From an uncultured Kordia sp. (GTDB lineage: Bacteria > Bacteroidota > Bacteroidia > Flavobacteriales > Flavobacteriaceae), in contig NZ_CANMEZ010000005.1 of assembly GCF_947496985.1 (NCBI RefSeq), positions 310,001-374,000 on the forward strand: a DNA stretch of 64,000 nucleotides, written 5' to 3'. A program made the position numbers and the translations under genes. This document shows, one piece after another, positions 8,301 through 17,305 of the stretch. The first letter of the stretch is position 1; each line of letters begins with the position of its first letter. The notes beneath the pieces were generated by a model. That model was not told where the DNA came from, did not search any database, and saw only the letters and a list, made by a program, of their open reading frames with translations.

Positions 8301-9182
8301 TTAATATTGAAAGTTTCCAAAATATACAATACACACATCCAAGTGTTTTCCTCCTAAAGTTGATCCATCATGGAAACAGTTGTCCGTAGCGGCAATATAA
8401 TATTGATAGGGTTTTTGCTCAACGCGAATTACTGGATAATCAGGAAAATGTTTAAAAAAATACTCAGGAATGTTTGAGATATTTACTTGTATAAATTCGT
8501 CTGTGCTCAGTTTTTCTTCAAGCATTTTGCGAGCAACTTTTAAAGGCAAATTAACAAACAAAAAATACCTTGAATCTTTCCCTAAATTGATGCTAATTCT
8601 ATTTCCAAATTCATGTGCGGTTTCAATTGTCATCAATTGTGTTCCATCATTATGAATTCCTAAACATTTTTTGTCTGCTTGTTTATATCCTTCTGGCAAC
8701 ATTGTAGTGTTACAAGCAACCAATTCAATATTTGGAAAATTGATGCCAATACAATGAAAGTTAAACTTTTTATCGTTTGCATACGGTACTAAAAATTCAT
8801 GTAATAATTGTGTTGCTTTTTGCGTCAATTCAGGATTTGATTGAAAACGTACGTATACTTCTTTTCTGTCTGCACTTTCATCTAATTCCAATTCTTTAAA
8901 ACAAGCTTTCAATTCGTTTGGAATTTCACCTAAGTATATGGTATTATGATCATTTCGAGTTTCATCTGGCGTTAAGCAAGTCAATTCTTCAGCCGTTAAC
9001 TTTCGCCAATCTCTTTTATTCACATACGCATGCGCTACATATTCTGGAACAAATTCTTCATCCAAGTATTTTACAACTGGCGGTTGATGATGTGTATGAA
9101 AAACAGTTCCTGAGTTTATAGTCAACGCATTTGCTCCATCTGGAAGCGAATTGTGAACCATTATGTGTCTTTTAATTTTCAT
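8301..9182 (-). CDS. Candidate Fe(II)/2OG oxygenase, tandem paralogue 2
   Basis: This 293-residue paralogue starts MKIKRHIMVHNSLPDG and gives the clearest motif spacing of the set: H177-N-D179 in LGIHNDGTQ, R205 in GKDSRYFLFVNL, and H271 in ATDNCFHDGSTLG. No signal peptide or membrane segment is seen, so it should act in the cytoplasm. It is 11 bp from paralogue 1 and 26 bp from paralogue 3, so all are probably on one transcript with the radical SAM gene. An oxidative modification of the 85-residue precursor is inferred from context. A non-enzymatic role is possible because the family is assigned only from a motif. Confidence 0.6.
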   Translation of the reverse strand: MKIKRHIMVHNSLPDGANALTINSGTVFHTHHQPPVVKYLDEEFVPEYVAHAYVNKRDWRKLTAEELTCLTPDETRNDHNTIYLGEIPNELKACFKELELDESADRKEVYVRFQSNPELTQKATQLLHEFLVPYANDKKFNFHCIGINFPNIELVACNTTMLPEGYKQADKKCLGIHNDGTQLMTIETAHEFGNRISINLGKDSRYFLFVNLPLKVARKMLEEKLSTDEFIQVNISNIPEYFFKHFPDYPVIRVEQKPYQYYIAATDNCFHDGSTLGGKHLDVCIVYFGNFQY

Positions 9183-9208
9183 CTATAATTTGTGTTTAAT
9201 TATGAATG

Positions 9209-10090
9209 TTAATATTGAAATTTTCCAAAATAAATCATTAACACATCCAATGTTGTCATTCCATACGTTGAACCATCATGAAAACAATGATCTGTTGGTG
9301 CAATGTAGTATTGATATGGTTTTTGTGGAATTCTAATTACTGGATAGTCTGGAAAATGTTTGAAAAATAGTTTAGATATATTGTATAAATCAACATGTTC
9401 AACAGATATGCCTAATTTCTCTTTGAGCATATTAAAAGCTTGCGTTAGCGATAGATTTACATATAAAAAATAGCGTGTTTCATTCCCTAAATTTATCGTA
9501 AAACGATTGCCCGATTTGTATGTTGCGTGTACAGATGTTGGTTCGGCACCGTCATTATGAATTCCCATACATTTTTTATCTTCTTCTTGATGATCAGGAG
9601 GAAGCATTGTATTATCGGCCGCAACCATATCTATATTAGGAAGATTTGCGCCAATAAAGTGAAAGTGAAATGGTTTTTCATTTGCAAAATCATTCAAGTA
9701 TGTTTGCATGGTATTGCTTAATTTTAATGTCATGTCATGATCACGTTTCATGCATTCATGAACATCTTTTGGTTGTAGGCATTCTTTAAATTTTAAGGCG
9801 TCGAAGATTTCTTTTAATTCATCTGAAATATCGCCGACATATATGGTATTGTAATAATTTCTGTTTGAAGTTGCTCTTAATGATTTGATTTCTGTAGCTG
9901 ATAATTTTCGCCAATCACGATGTACAACATAGGCGTCATCTTCATATTGTGGCACAAAAGACCAATCTAAATAATTGACTTTACTTTTTTCTTGATTTGA
10001 ATGATGAGTTGTTCCAGAATTGATTTGAATTTCTTCAAAAAAATTCTCAATTGTACTGTGTAACCGTATGCCGTTTTGTATAATATTCAT
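9209..10090 (-). CDS. Candidate Fe(II)/2OG oxygenase, tandem paralogue 3
   Basis: Start chosen at ATG 10090 (MNIIQNGIRLHS), 10 bp after the stop of the preceding gene and aligned with the paralogue starts; the frame from 10135 runs into that gene. The 293 residues keep MGIHNDGAEPTSVH (H-x-D), GNRFTINLG, TRYFLYVNLSL, YPVIRIPQKPYQYYIAPTD and CFHDGSTYG. It is most similar by eye to paralogues 1 and 2. The retained triad in several diverged copies suggests catalysis is selected for, possibly at different positions of one substrate, which is an inference. Confidence 0.6.
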   Translation of the reverse strand: MNIIQNGIRLHSTIENFFEEIQINSGTTHHSNQEKSKVNYLDWSFVPQYEDDAYVVHRDWRKLSATEIKSLRATSNRNYYNTIYVGDISDELKEIFDALKFKECLQPKDVHECMKRDHDMTLKLSNTMQTYLNDFANEKPFHFHFIGANLPNIDMVAADNTMLPPDHQEEDKKCMGIHNDGAEPTSVHATYKSGNRFTINLGNETRYFLYVNLSLTQAFNMLKEKLGISVEHVDLYNISKLFFKHFPDYPVIRIPQKPYQYYIAPTDHCFHDGSTYGMTTLDVLMIYFGKFQY

Positions 10091-10100
10091 AGTTGACGAA

Positions 10101-10937
10101 TTAAGGAAGTTGATCAAATAAACCTGTGTATACAATAGTTACATCTATTTCTTTATTTCCTACAGTAGAAGCGTCGTGAAAAAAATTATCTGTGGGCGCT
10201 ACATAATATTGATATGGTTTTATGGCAACTTTTACAACCGGATAATCTGGATAATGTATGTAGAAGAGTTCTGCAATATTATCAGGATTGAGATCCGTTT
10301 TACTAAGATCAATTTTTTGACTTAATAGATTATAAATTTGAATCAGCGTTAAATTGGTAAATATCAGTGTCCGTGTTTCTTCACTTAAGTTGATAGAAAT
10401 TCTGTTTCCAGATTTGTATGCTGTATGAATTTTGAAACGTCTACTTTGATCAATGTGTAAACCTATATGTGTTTGAGTTTCGCCCATTAAATGGTATGAA
10501 ATCGTTTCTTTATTGGCGATTGCTCTAGTGACACGATGAAATTTGAAACTTCCTGTGGATGATAAGTCTTTTAGAAATGCATGTAATTCTTTGTTGATCT
10601 TTTTTACGATCTTTTTATTGTCGTGAAATTTTGGCAACACTTCATTCGGAATTGTACAACTTTTTAAATCTAAAGGTTGAAATGCATCTTTGAGTTTTGC
10701 TGGAATTTCACCTACATACACACTTTTACTATGATCGGAAAACTTAGCTCTTTTTGCTACTAACAATCTTGATTCAACATCTGTTAGCGACCTCCAAGTT
10801 TGTAATGGTACATAGGCATCTTTAAAATACGTTAGCCCGTTATATTCATGAACATTCTGTACGCCTGTGTTGATTAGGATTTGATCAGAAATATCTTTGA
10901 TACTTCCAAAAACGCGCATTCCTTTCTGTAGTTTCAT
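10101..10937 (-). CDS. Candidate Fe(II)/2OG oxygenase, tandem paralogue 4 (divergent)
   Basis: At 278 residues this is the shortest and most divergent copy. It keeps the family frame (LINTGV, TWRSL, VYVGEIP, GNRISINLSEETR, YPVVKVAIKPYQYYVAPTD) and the triad candidates in GLHIDQSRR and FFHDASTVG. It has H-I-D-Q where the others have H-N-D-G, and FFHDAST for CFHDGST. Its start codon overlaps the stop of the radical SAM gene by 4 bp, indicating translational coupling. As the copy nearest the maturase it may act on the same intermediate. Confidence 0.6.
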   Translation of the reverse strand: MKLQKGMRVFGSIKDISDQILINTGVQNVHEYNGLTYFKDAYVPLQTWRSLTDVESRLLVAKRAKFSDHSKSVYVGEIPAKLKDAFQPLDLKSCTIPNEVLPKFHDNKKIVKKINKELHAFLKDLSSTGSFKFHRVTRAIANKETISYHLMGETQTHIGLHIDQSRRFKIHTAYKSGNRISINLSEETRTLIFTNLTLIQIYNLLSQKIDLSKTDLNPDNIAELFYIHYPDYPVVKVAIKPYQYYVAPTDNFFHDASTVGNKEIDVTIVYTGLFDQLP

Positions 10938-12196
10938 ATCTGTAATTCTTTTTTAAATGAAGCTAATTCTTTCTGTACTTCAGGATCAATCTTCAATTCA
11001 TTTTCTTTTTCAAAACCATTGATAATTTCTTCATAGGTTATTCTTTCAATATTTAATTCAGCCACCGCTTCATCAGGTAATGATTCTAAAATATCATTTT
11101 GTATGTAAGCGATCAATCGAACCATATCCTGACAATACATTGTTGGATTGTCAAATCCATTTTCTTCCGAATAGCGATGTCCTAAAAAGCCACCGCCACA
11201 AATGTCATATACAGGACAGTTAAGGCATTGTTCAGCAACTTTATCATGCGCTTTGTAATAGAGTTGAAACGTATCGTTTTCAAATAAATCTTCAAGAGTA
11301 TTGTTATGAATATTGATTTCATTTCGGGTAATACCTTCAAAGCAAGCTCTTAATGAATCAACCACTTCAATACTTCCGTCAGATTCTAGTACAATAACAC
11401 CATTTGTGCGCCTTCCAACTAATTGATTTCCAATTCCTTCTTCGCCCATAATCATTTTGACTAAGGTTTCGAAAAAGTATATTCCTGGGCGTTCTTTATC
11501 TTTTTTCCATAGTTTGTATAAGCTTATAAACCAATCTGCAAACGGAGCATAATTTTTATTTTTCCATTGCGTTTCATCAATTCCAAAAGGCGGTTTATCA
11601 TGATGCCCGTCGGGTAATAATAAATTTAATCGGGCTACACCTAAATTTTTCATTTCTGTATATAATTCTTCTACAGGAATGCTAATATTTACCACTAACA
11701 ATACGCCAGCTAGTTGGTTTTTGTTTCCTAGTTTAATAGCTTCTGCTACTTGTGTATATGAGCCTTTTCCATTGTGGAATATGCGATACTCATCATGATA
11801 TTTCTCAGGACCATCAATACTAATTCCGATTGAAATATTTAACTTTTTGAATAAGGAATACCAGTTTTGATCTAGCGTTACACCATTGGTCTGTATGGTA
11901 AATGTAAATTCTAATTCTGGAGCCGTGTTTTTAAAAATTGCAACACATTTTTCATAATAATCTGGCTTCGCTAAAAGCGGTTCACCTCCATGAAATACAA
12001 TCTGTGCAAACTCAAGTTTCATGCTTTCACAATATTCTTTTAGTTTTTGCGCAAAAATTTCTATGGTCTCTAATGCCATAAATTTGGGTTGTTTCAAATA
12101 TGTTTGATCGCCCATATTGTACATATAACAATACGAACAGTTGAGATTACATCTACTAGCAATTTTTAAAACAAAAGAAGTGACTCTATACATCAT
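10934..12196 (-). CDS. Radical SAM/SPASM peptide maturase, cyclophane-enzyme-like
   Basis: The 420-residue protein has the radical SAM cluster C16-N-L-N-C20-S-Y-C23, then VFHGGEPLL and IQTNGV of the SAM-binding barrel. Its C-terminal SPASM region has C324-L-N-C327, C333 in ICGGGFLGHRYSEENGFDN and C355. The string CGGGxLxHRYSxENGFDNP is what I associate with GrrM/XyeB/FxsB-like enzymes that make three-residue cyclophanes between an aromatic ring and a nearby side chain. The precursor gene lies 71 bp upstream and the oxygenase genes follow directly. The likely role is cytosolic crosslinking of the precursor; Y59, F64 and H72 of that peptide are candidate ring residues. Confidence 0.85.
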   Translation of the reverse strand: MMYRVTSFVLKIASRCNLNCSYCYMYNMGDQTYLKQPKFMALETIEIFAQKLKEYCESMKLEFAQIVFHGGEPLLAKPDYYEKCVAIFKNTAPELEFTFTIQTNGVTLDQNWYSLFKKLNISIGISIDGPEKYHDEYRIFHNGKGSYTQVAEAIKLGNKNQLAGVLLVVNISIPVEELYTEMKNLGVARLNLLLPDGHHDKPPFGIDETQWKNKNYAPFADWFISLYKLWKKDKERPGIYFFETLVKMIMGEEGIGNQLVGRRTNGVIVLESDGSIEVVDSLRACFEGITRNEINIHNNTLEDLFENDTFQLYYKAHDKVAEQCLNCPVYDICGGGFLGHRYSEENGFDNPTMYCQDMVRLIAYIQNDILESLPDEAVAELNIERITYEEIINGFEKENELKIDPEVQKELASFKKELQI

Positions 12197-12217
12197 TAAA
12201 ATTTTTAATCAGATTGT

Positions 12218-12258
12218 TAAAAATCTAGATAATCTCTATTGCTAGAAATTATCTAGAT
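12218..12258 (-). terminator. Attenuator-like hairpin between precursor A and maturase
   Basis: The 11-bp arms ATCTAGATAAT (12223-12233) and ATTATCTAGAT (12248-12258) are perfect complements, with three more pairs inside the loop after one mismatch. On the minus strand the stem is followed by TTTTT. It lies between the precursor stop (12268) and the radical SAM start (12196). Partial termination here would give more precursor mRNA than enzyme mRNA, a common RiPP arrangement. Confidence 0.65.
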
Positions 12259-12267
12259 ACATTTTCA

Positions 12268-12525
12268 TTACTCAGCAGATGCTTCTGACGCATTCGTTGC
12301 AATTGGAGTATGAGGTGCTGGTGCAGCCTGTAAGAAAGTGTCTCTGTCATAAGCAGAAGCTCGTGCACTTTTTGCACTTACTGCTACTACTGGACAAGAA
12401 GCACTTAACTTTCCTCCAAAGATGGCCTTGTAAAGGTCTAACTGCTCTCCATTAGAGTCGTTCAACACTTTGTTAACAATTTCCTTTTCTTTTAAACTCG
12501 AAGTGATTTTTGATTTTTTCTTCAT
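12268..12525 (-). CDS. RiPP precursor peptide A (85 aa, GG leader)
   Basis: From the ATG at 12525 the peptide is 85 residues and starts MKKKSKITSSLKEKEIVNKV; the frame from 12588 adds 21 residues that look non-coding. The leader ends at G37-G38 (LYKAIFGGKL). The 47-residue remainder is Ala/Ser-rich, with one Cys (C44), Y59-D-R-D62-T-F64, prolines at 69, 71 and 74, H72, and an acidic end EASAE. It lies directly upstream of the radical SAM/SPASM maturase in the same orientation. Tyr, Phe or His are possible cyclophane sites, and Pro or Asp possible hydroxylation sites. The precursor call rests on size, leader and context; I do not recognise the core family. Confidence 0.8.
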   Translation of the reverse strand: MKKKSKITSSLKEKEIVNKVLNDSNGEQLDLYKAIFGGKLSASCPVVAVSAKSARASAYDRDTFLQAAPAPHTPIATNASEASAE

Positions 12526-12554
12526 CGTTAAAATATTTAAATGGTTAATAAAAA

Positions 12555-12576
12555 TGCCATTAGTAAGGACATGGCA
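12555..12576 (-). terminator. Weak hairpin upstream of precursor A
   Basis: TGCCAT/ATGGCA arms with a 10-nt loop are followed on the minus strand by TTTTTATT. It lies between the TonB receptor stop and the precursor start, so it could end the receptor transcript. The stem is only 6 bp. Confidence 0.35.
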
Positions 12577-12636
12577 ATTGCCCTTCATTTGTGGTTAAAT
12601 GAAATTTTTAAAATCGTTATATGTTCGTTTCAACTC

Positions 12637-15045
12637 TTAGAGACGTCGTTGAATATCACTATTCCCTGGGTCTCTATACCGTTGATTTTTTACTGTTGAT
12701 TTGCCGAAAGCATAGCGTATTGCAAAGGCAACACTTCTAGTATCATGATAGTTGGTGTCATTAATACGAATGTCGCCAACGCTGATATCATATCGGTCTT
12801 TGTTGCTCCTAAATAGATCTCTTCCAGATAGGGACAAACTAAAGTTTCCAATATTCTTTCGTAATGCAATTTCAGTTTCTAGTCGATTTCCGATTTCGGT
12901 ATTGACTAACGTAAAGGGGAAAGTGTTTTTTGCGAATATAGTTAAGGAGATTCCTCTTACTTTAGATAAAGTAAAAGTTTGATTCGCAGTTAAGCTTAAT
13001 AATAACGTATTACTATCAATCGTTATTGTATCATCTGCATAACTTCCTGTAGTTTGCACATGACCAAAAAGTGTAGTGGTATTTAATCGCCACCAAGATA
13101 ATATTCGGGTTGCAAGTGTGATACTTCCTGAATATGAATATTTATTTCCATAATTTGTTTTTCTATTAATAATGATGCCTTCATCTGAATTGAAAGGTAA
13201 TGCATAAAACTCATCAAAAAGTTGACTTGCAGCAATTTGTGCTATTATCTGAACTTTACCTTTATTTTTTGTGTAATTTAATTCTTGGCGATAATATCGA
13301 GAAGGATTCAAAAAAGGATTTCCTTCAAAAAAAGCTCTGTCAGTTGTGTATACTCTAAATGGATTTACATCCCAAAAACTTGGACGTGTAATTCTGCTTG
13401 ACACAGAAAACACAAAACTATGTTTATTGTTTGGTGCATATTTTAAGAATGCTGTTGGAAAGAAATTGGTATAGTTTTTATCTACAACTCGTTCGCCTTC
13501 TAGTTTTCCTTTCGCTATTGTGTTTTCCAAACGTGTTCCAAGTTGATATGACCATTTATCACTTAAGGTATGATTGATTACCGCATAAATAGCATTTATA
13601 TTTTCATCATATTCAAAGAAATTACTTTGCATTGAATTGTCAATCCAAATCATTCCAGTAGTATCTCTATTGTCAAAATCTAAATCATTATCAACTTTAG
13701 AAAATGATAATTTTACACCAGTTTCAATTGAGATATTATCATTTATTGGTAGCTCTAAATCTAGTTTAAAAGATGTATTATTTATATCTTGTACTGTAGC
13801 ATTTCGGAACCAATCGCGTATATATAAAACATCATTATTTTCTAGTGTTACAACATCGGTTTTACTAATTCCTGTATTGTCAGATGAAAATTCTATAAAA
13901 TCAACATCAACGGTAAGTAACGTGCCTTTTTCGCTTAATTTTCCTTGATAGTTTAAGTTGAGAGAATAATTTTGATCAGCTTCTTCATCTTTGTTTTTTG
14001 TGAAAGTAAGTGAATCGCTAAGTGCATACGAATCAAAACTTATGGCATCTCTATGTTGGTTTTCATCAGAACCTGAATATTCCAATAACATTCCGACAAT
14101 ATGGTTTGAATTGATTTCGTAATCAACACCTAAATTTACTCCTGAAAAGAGCGTTTTTGATGTATTTTCTCTATCTATGAAGCGTGTTTCTATATTAGAT
14201 GATTCGTCATAAAATATATCTTTCTCATAATTTGTCAAGCGTTCTCTATTACTCAAATAAGCGGTTCCGTATAAATTCCACTTTGTTTTTCTATAATTGA
14301 GATAGATACTTCCAGCTTCAGAAAAAAGTCTGGTTTGTCTTGTACTTACACTTGTATTTCCTTCTAAGCCTTCTTCTTTATTTTTTTTAGTAACAATATT
14401 GATGATTCCTGCGCCACCTTCCGCTTCAAACCGACTTGAAGGTGTCGTAATGACTTCAATTGCTTCTAAATTGTCAGCAGGTAAACTTTTAAGATAATTC
14501 ATCAGTACTTCTCCTGAAAGTCGCTTTTTCCGATTGTTTATATACACAATTACACCACTTGTTCCTGCAATTTCAATGCTTCCATTTTCATTCGTTGAAA
14601 CAAAAGGCGTTTTGTTTAAGGTTTCCCAAGTACTATTTCCAATAATCAAGTCTGAATTTGCAACATTAAAGCGCAATCGATCTGTTTTTCGCTCAATGAT
14701 ATTTTTCTCGGCAGTAATTACTACTGTTGAAAGTTCTGTACTTTTATTAAAACTAAAGCTTTGTATTGTATTTTTTTGCAGGTCAATGGTTATAATCGAA
14801 TCTGTATAACCAATATGATGATAATTAAGATTATAGTTTCCTCTTTTTAAGTTTTCAATTTTATAATACCCAATACTATCAGTAATGAGGTTTTTTACAA
14901 TTTCATTGTCTTTAAGCACACTTATAAACACATCAGGAAGTGGATTGTTTTTAGCATCTGTCACAACACCTTCAATAGTGTATTGACAATAAACAAACTC
15001 ATTGCTAATGATGATAAACATCAATGCTAATAGTACTTTTTTCAT
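12637..15045 (-). CDS. TonB-dependent receptor family outer-membrane beta-barrel
   Basis: The 802-residue protein has a signal peptide (MKKVLLALMFIIISNEFVYC), then a carboxypeptidase-regulatory-like domain (YTIEGVVTDAKNNPLPDVF, about residues 22-105). A plug domain follows (VVITAEKNII through IEVITTPSSRFEAEGGAGII, about 110-220), then a long aromatic-rich beta-barrel to the C-terminus. This is the outer-membrane beta-barrel type of TonB receptor common in Flavobacteriia. As the first gene of the minus-strand RiPP locus it could move the mature peptide, take up a metal or siderophore, or serve as self-recognition. No substrate can be read. Confidence 0.85.
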   Translation of the reverse strand: MKKVLLALMFIIISNEFVYCQYTIEGVVTDAKNNPLPDVFISVLKDNEIVKNLITDSIGYYKIENLKRGNYNLNYHHIGYTDSIITIDLQKNTIQSFSFNKSTELSTVVITAEKNIIERKTDRLRFNVANSDLIIGNSTWETLNKTPFVSTNENGSIEIAGTSGVIVYINNRKKRLSGEVLMNYLKSLPADNLEAIEVITTPSSRFEAEGGAGIINIVTKKNKEEGLEGNTSVSTRQTRLFSEAGSIYLNYRKTKWNLYGTAYLSNRERLTNYEKDIFYDESSNIETRFIDRENTSKTLFSGVNLGVDYEINSNHIVGMLLEYSGSDENQHRDAISFDSYALSDSLTFTKNKDEEADQNYSLNLNYQGKLSEKGTLLTVDVDFIEFSSDNTGISKTDVVTLENNDVLYIRDWFRNATVQDINNTSFKLDLELPINDNISIETGVKLSFSKVDNDLDFDNRDTTGMIWIDNSMQSNFFEYDENINAIYAVINHTLSDKWSYQLGTRLENTIAKGKLEGERVVDKNYTNFFPTAFLKYAPNNKHSFVFSVSSRITRPSFWDVNPFRVYTTDRAFFEGNPFLNPSRYYRQELNYTKNKGKVQIIAQIAASQLFDEFYALPFNSDEGIIINRKTNYGNKYSYSGSITLATRILSWWRLNTTTLFGHVQTTGSYADDTITIDSNTLLLSLTANQTFTLSKVRGISLTIFAKNTFPFTLVNTEIGNRLETEIALRKNIGNFSLSLSGRDLFRSNKDRYDISVGDIRINDTNYHDTRSVAFAIRYAFGKSTVKNQRYRDPGNSDIQRRL

Positions 15046-15460
15046 GTAATTCCCTCGATTATTGATGTGAAATAATTCTTTTTGTAAAAAATCTATATGG
15101 TTAGTATAGAAGTTAATTTTTACAAATTTAAAAGAGCTATTTCTTACTTATTACCATTACTAACTTACAAAAAAATATTTTCTGTTTTTAGATACTTTAT
15201 ATTTTAACACAAAGTTTATGAAATAAATAAGTGAAAAGAAGAGTTAAAAGCACCTATATAAATAGGGAAAACACTATCTTAAAATTATATCGTTTTCTAT
15301 TACTTGCATGGAGTATTGTTTATTTGCTATTTAAACAATAAGTTTTATAAACAAAGATATGAAGGAATTGGGTGTGATTTCAAAAATCATCAATTTCGAA
15401 CTTTTCGAATCAATTCAATTTTCGTTGCAATCGTAAGTATATCAAGTGATTTGAGTGGAA
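15046..15460. other. Intergenic region between TonB receptor and tmRNA terminator
   Basis: No gene is seen. A minus-strand TAAATTTG (15123-15130) is a reasonable -7 element for the receptor gene 78 bp away, without a clear -33 partner. A short plus-strand frame beginning near 15304 runs into the tmRNA and is not credible. Confidence 0.4.
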
Positions 15461-15501
15461 ACAAAAAAGAGAATTACCATAATTTCTATGATAATTCTCT
15501 T
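15461..15501 (-). terminator. Terminator of the tmRNA gene
   Basis: The stem AAGAGAATTA/TAATTCTCTT (10 bp, 15467-15476 with 15492-15501) is followed on the minus strand by a run of T. It starts 4 bp past the tmRNA 3' end. Confidence 0.8.
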
Positions 15502-15505
15502 AAAG

Positions 15506-15899
15506 TGGAGTCGGAGAGAATCGAACTCTCGTCCAAACAAGCAATTAAAATGCTTTCTACACGCTTAGTTCTTGTTTAATTTTCGACTAATAGCTGACCA
15601 AAAACCACCTACTATAAGCTTATCTTCTTAGTTGTAAAAACTACGGCGAAGTTACGCAGTTTCGATGTTGTCTTTTATGGTGTCCCAATTATGATCGCCG
15701 GCAACAAGGGCTATCACGAGACATTCAGCTTTTCCGTCTAACGGAAACTGGGCTTATCCTACTATAATTCAGATTAGGCAGCTAAAGCGTAGTTATTTTC
15801 GCCATTTAAAAAGTGTGAAATATGAGATTTACGAGCTGTTTCTCAGCGCTCGACGTGCTTACACTCCAATTCGACTCGCTGTCAAAACCAGTCGACCCC
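15506..15899 (-). ncRNA. ssrA: Transfer-messenger RNA (tmRNA)
   Basis: The minus strand begins GGGGTCGACTGG and ends with a TTCGATTC T-loop and CGACTCC-A. The 5' GGGGTCG pairs with CGACTCC as a 7-bp acceptor stem with one G-U pair. CCA is not encoded. The internal reading frame GGC GAA AAT AAC TAC GCT TTA GCT GCC TAA gives the tag GENNYALAA, of the type known from Bacteroidota, so the resume codon is a glycine codon. Length is 394 nt. It rescues stalled ribosomes with SmpB and marks products for proteolysis. Confidence 0.96.
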
Positions 15900-16065
15900 A
15901 ATATGTTTGAGAACTTTTACTCTTAATTTGTAAAAGGACAGCAAAAATAGCACAAATTTTAATAGTTTTGTGTTTTTTGTTCCAAATACTACTATTTTTA
16001 AAGCAAAAAATATACCAAATTTAACTGTGTCAGTCATAAACACTGATGTTAACCAAAAAAAGTCT

Positions 16066-17271
16066 ATGAAATTCGCAATCATAAAAGAACGTAAAAATCC
16101 GCCAGACAGACGTGTGGTATTCTCTCCAGAAAAATTAGCTGAAGCAAAAGCGCAATTTCCAGAAGCAATTTTTAAAATAGAATCTTCTGATATTCGCGTG
16201 TTTTCAGACAACGCTTACGCTGAAAAAGGATTTGAAGTAACTGATAATGTTTCAGATTGTGATGTAATGATTGGTGTAAAAGAAGTGCCAATTGATTATT
16301 TAATCCCAAATAAAAAATACTTTTACTTTTCACACACCATAAAAAAACAACCTTATAATCGTAAACTATTACAAGCAATGTTGGCAAAAAACATTGAAAT
16401 GTACGATCATGAAGTCATTACGAAAGCAAATGGCGGACGTTTGATTGGTTTCGGGCGTTATGCAGGTTTAGTAGGAACATACAATGGTTTTCGAGCATTA
16501 GGATTACGTGATGGATTATTTGAATTGCCAAAAGTAGAAGACCTTGCAGATTTAGATGCTGTCAAGAAAGAATTAGACAAAATTACCATTCCAAATATAA
16601 AAATAGTGCTCTCAGGAACTGGAAAAGTTGCCTATGGAGCAAAAGAAATTCTAGATCATTTAGGAATCAAAGAAGTGACAGACACTGTATATTTAACTGC
16701 TGACTTTACAGAGCCTGTGTATTGTATGATTGATGTCATGGAATACAACAAGCGTACTGATGGCAAAGCAGGTGATAAATACGAATTCTACAAAGATCCA
16801 AGTGGTTATGAAAGTAATTTTATGCCGTATGCAAAAGTGACAGATTTCTTTATTGCTGGACATTTTTATGGTGATGGCGCTCCGTATTTATTCACAAGAG
16901 AAGATGCCAAACATGCAGATTTTAAAATTAATTTGGTAGCTGATATTTCTTGTGATATTGACGGACCTGTAGCGAGTACTATTCGTCCATCTACAATTGC
17001 AGATCCTTTCTATGGATATGATCCTAAAACAGAAAAAGAAGTCGCTTTTGATGCAAAAAATGCTATTACAGTAATGGCAGTTGATAATCTTCCATGCGAG
17101 TTACCAAAAGATGCTAGTGAAGGATTTGGAGAGATGTTTTTGCAACATGTAATTCCAGCTTTTTACAACGATGATAAAGATGGCGTATTAGCAAGAGCTA
17201 GAATGACAACTTCTGATGGGAAGCTTACTGAACGTTATGCATATTTACAAGATTATGTAGATGGAAAATAA
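16066..17271 (+). CDS. Saccharopine-dehydrogenase-like NAD(P)-dependent oxidoreductase
   Basis: From the ATG at 16066 (MKFAIIKERKNPPDRRVVFS) the protein has 401 residues; the upstream ATG at 15970 lies in the tmRNA promoter region. The N-terminal half resembles the alanine dehydrogenase/transhydrogenase fold (VMIGVKEVP, YFYFSHTIKKQPYNRKLL). The nucleotide-binding strand-turn is VLSGTGKVAYGAKEIL near residue 185, followed by VADISCDIDGPVASTIRPS. This matches LYS1-type saccharopine dehydrogenase (L-lysine-forming) relatives common in Flavobacteriia. Exact substrate is uncertain. It is monocistronic, reading away from the divergent tmRNA. Confidence 0.75.
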   Translation: MKFAIIKERKNPPDRRVVFSPEKLAEAKAQFPEAIFKIESSDIRVFSDNAYAEKGFEVTDNVSDCDVMIGVKEVPIDYLIPNKKYFYFSHTIKKQPYNRKLLQAMLAKNIEMYDHEVITKANGGRLIGFGRYAGLVGTYNGFRALGLRDGLFELPKVEDLADLDAVKKELDKITIPNIKIVLSGTGKVAYGAKEILDHLGIKEVTDTVYLTADFTEPVYCMIDVMEYNKRTDGKAGDKYEFYKDPSGYESNFMPYAKVTDFFIAGHFYGDGAPYLFTREDAKHADFKINLVADISCDIDGPVASTIRPSTIADPFYGYDPKTEKEVAFDAKNAITVMAVDNLPCELPKDASEGFGEMFLQHVIPAFYNDDKDGVLARARMTTSDGKLTERYAYLQDYVDGK

Positions 17272-17305
17272 AACAAAATAAAAAATATTTGTAGGAGTTT
17301 CAATA

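Noticed and set aside
13637-13948. Plus-strand frame inside the TonB receptor gene
   Set aside because: Shadow of the well-supported 802-residue receptor on the other strand; the same applies to many similar frames across the window.
15304-15579. Plus-strand 91-codon frame
   Set aside because: It runs through the tmRNA terminator and into the tmRNA 3' end, and has no recognisable domain or ribosome-binding context.
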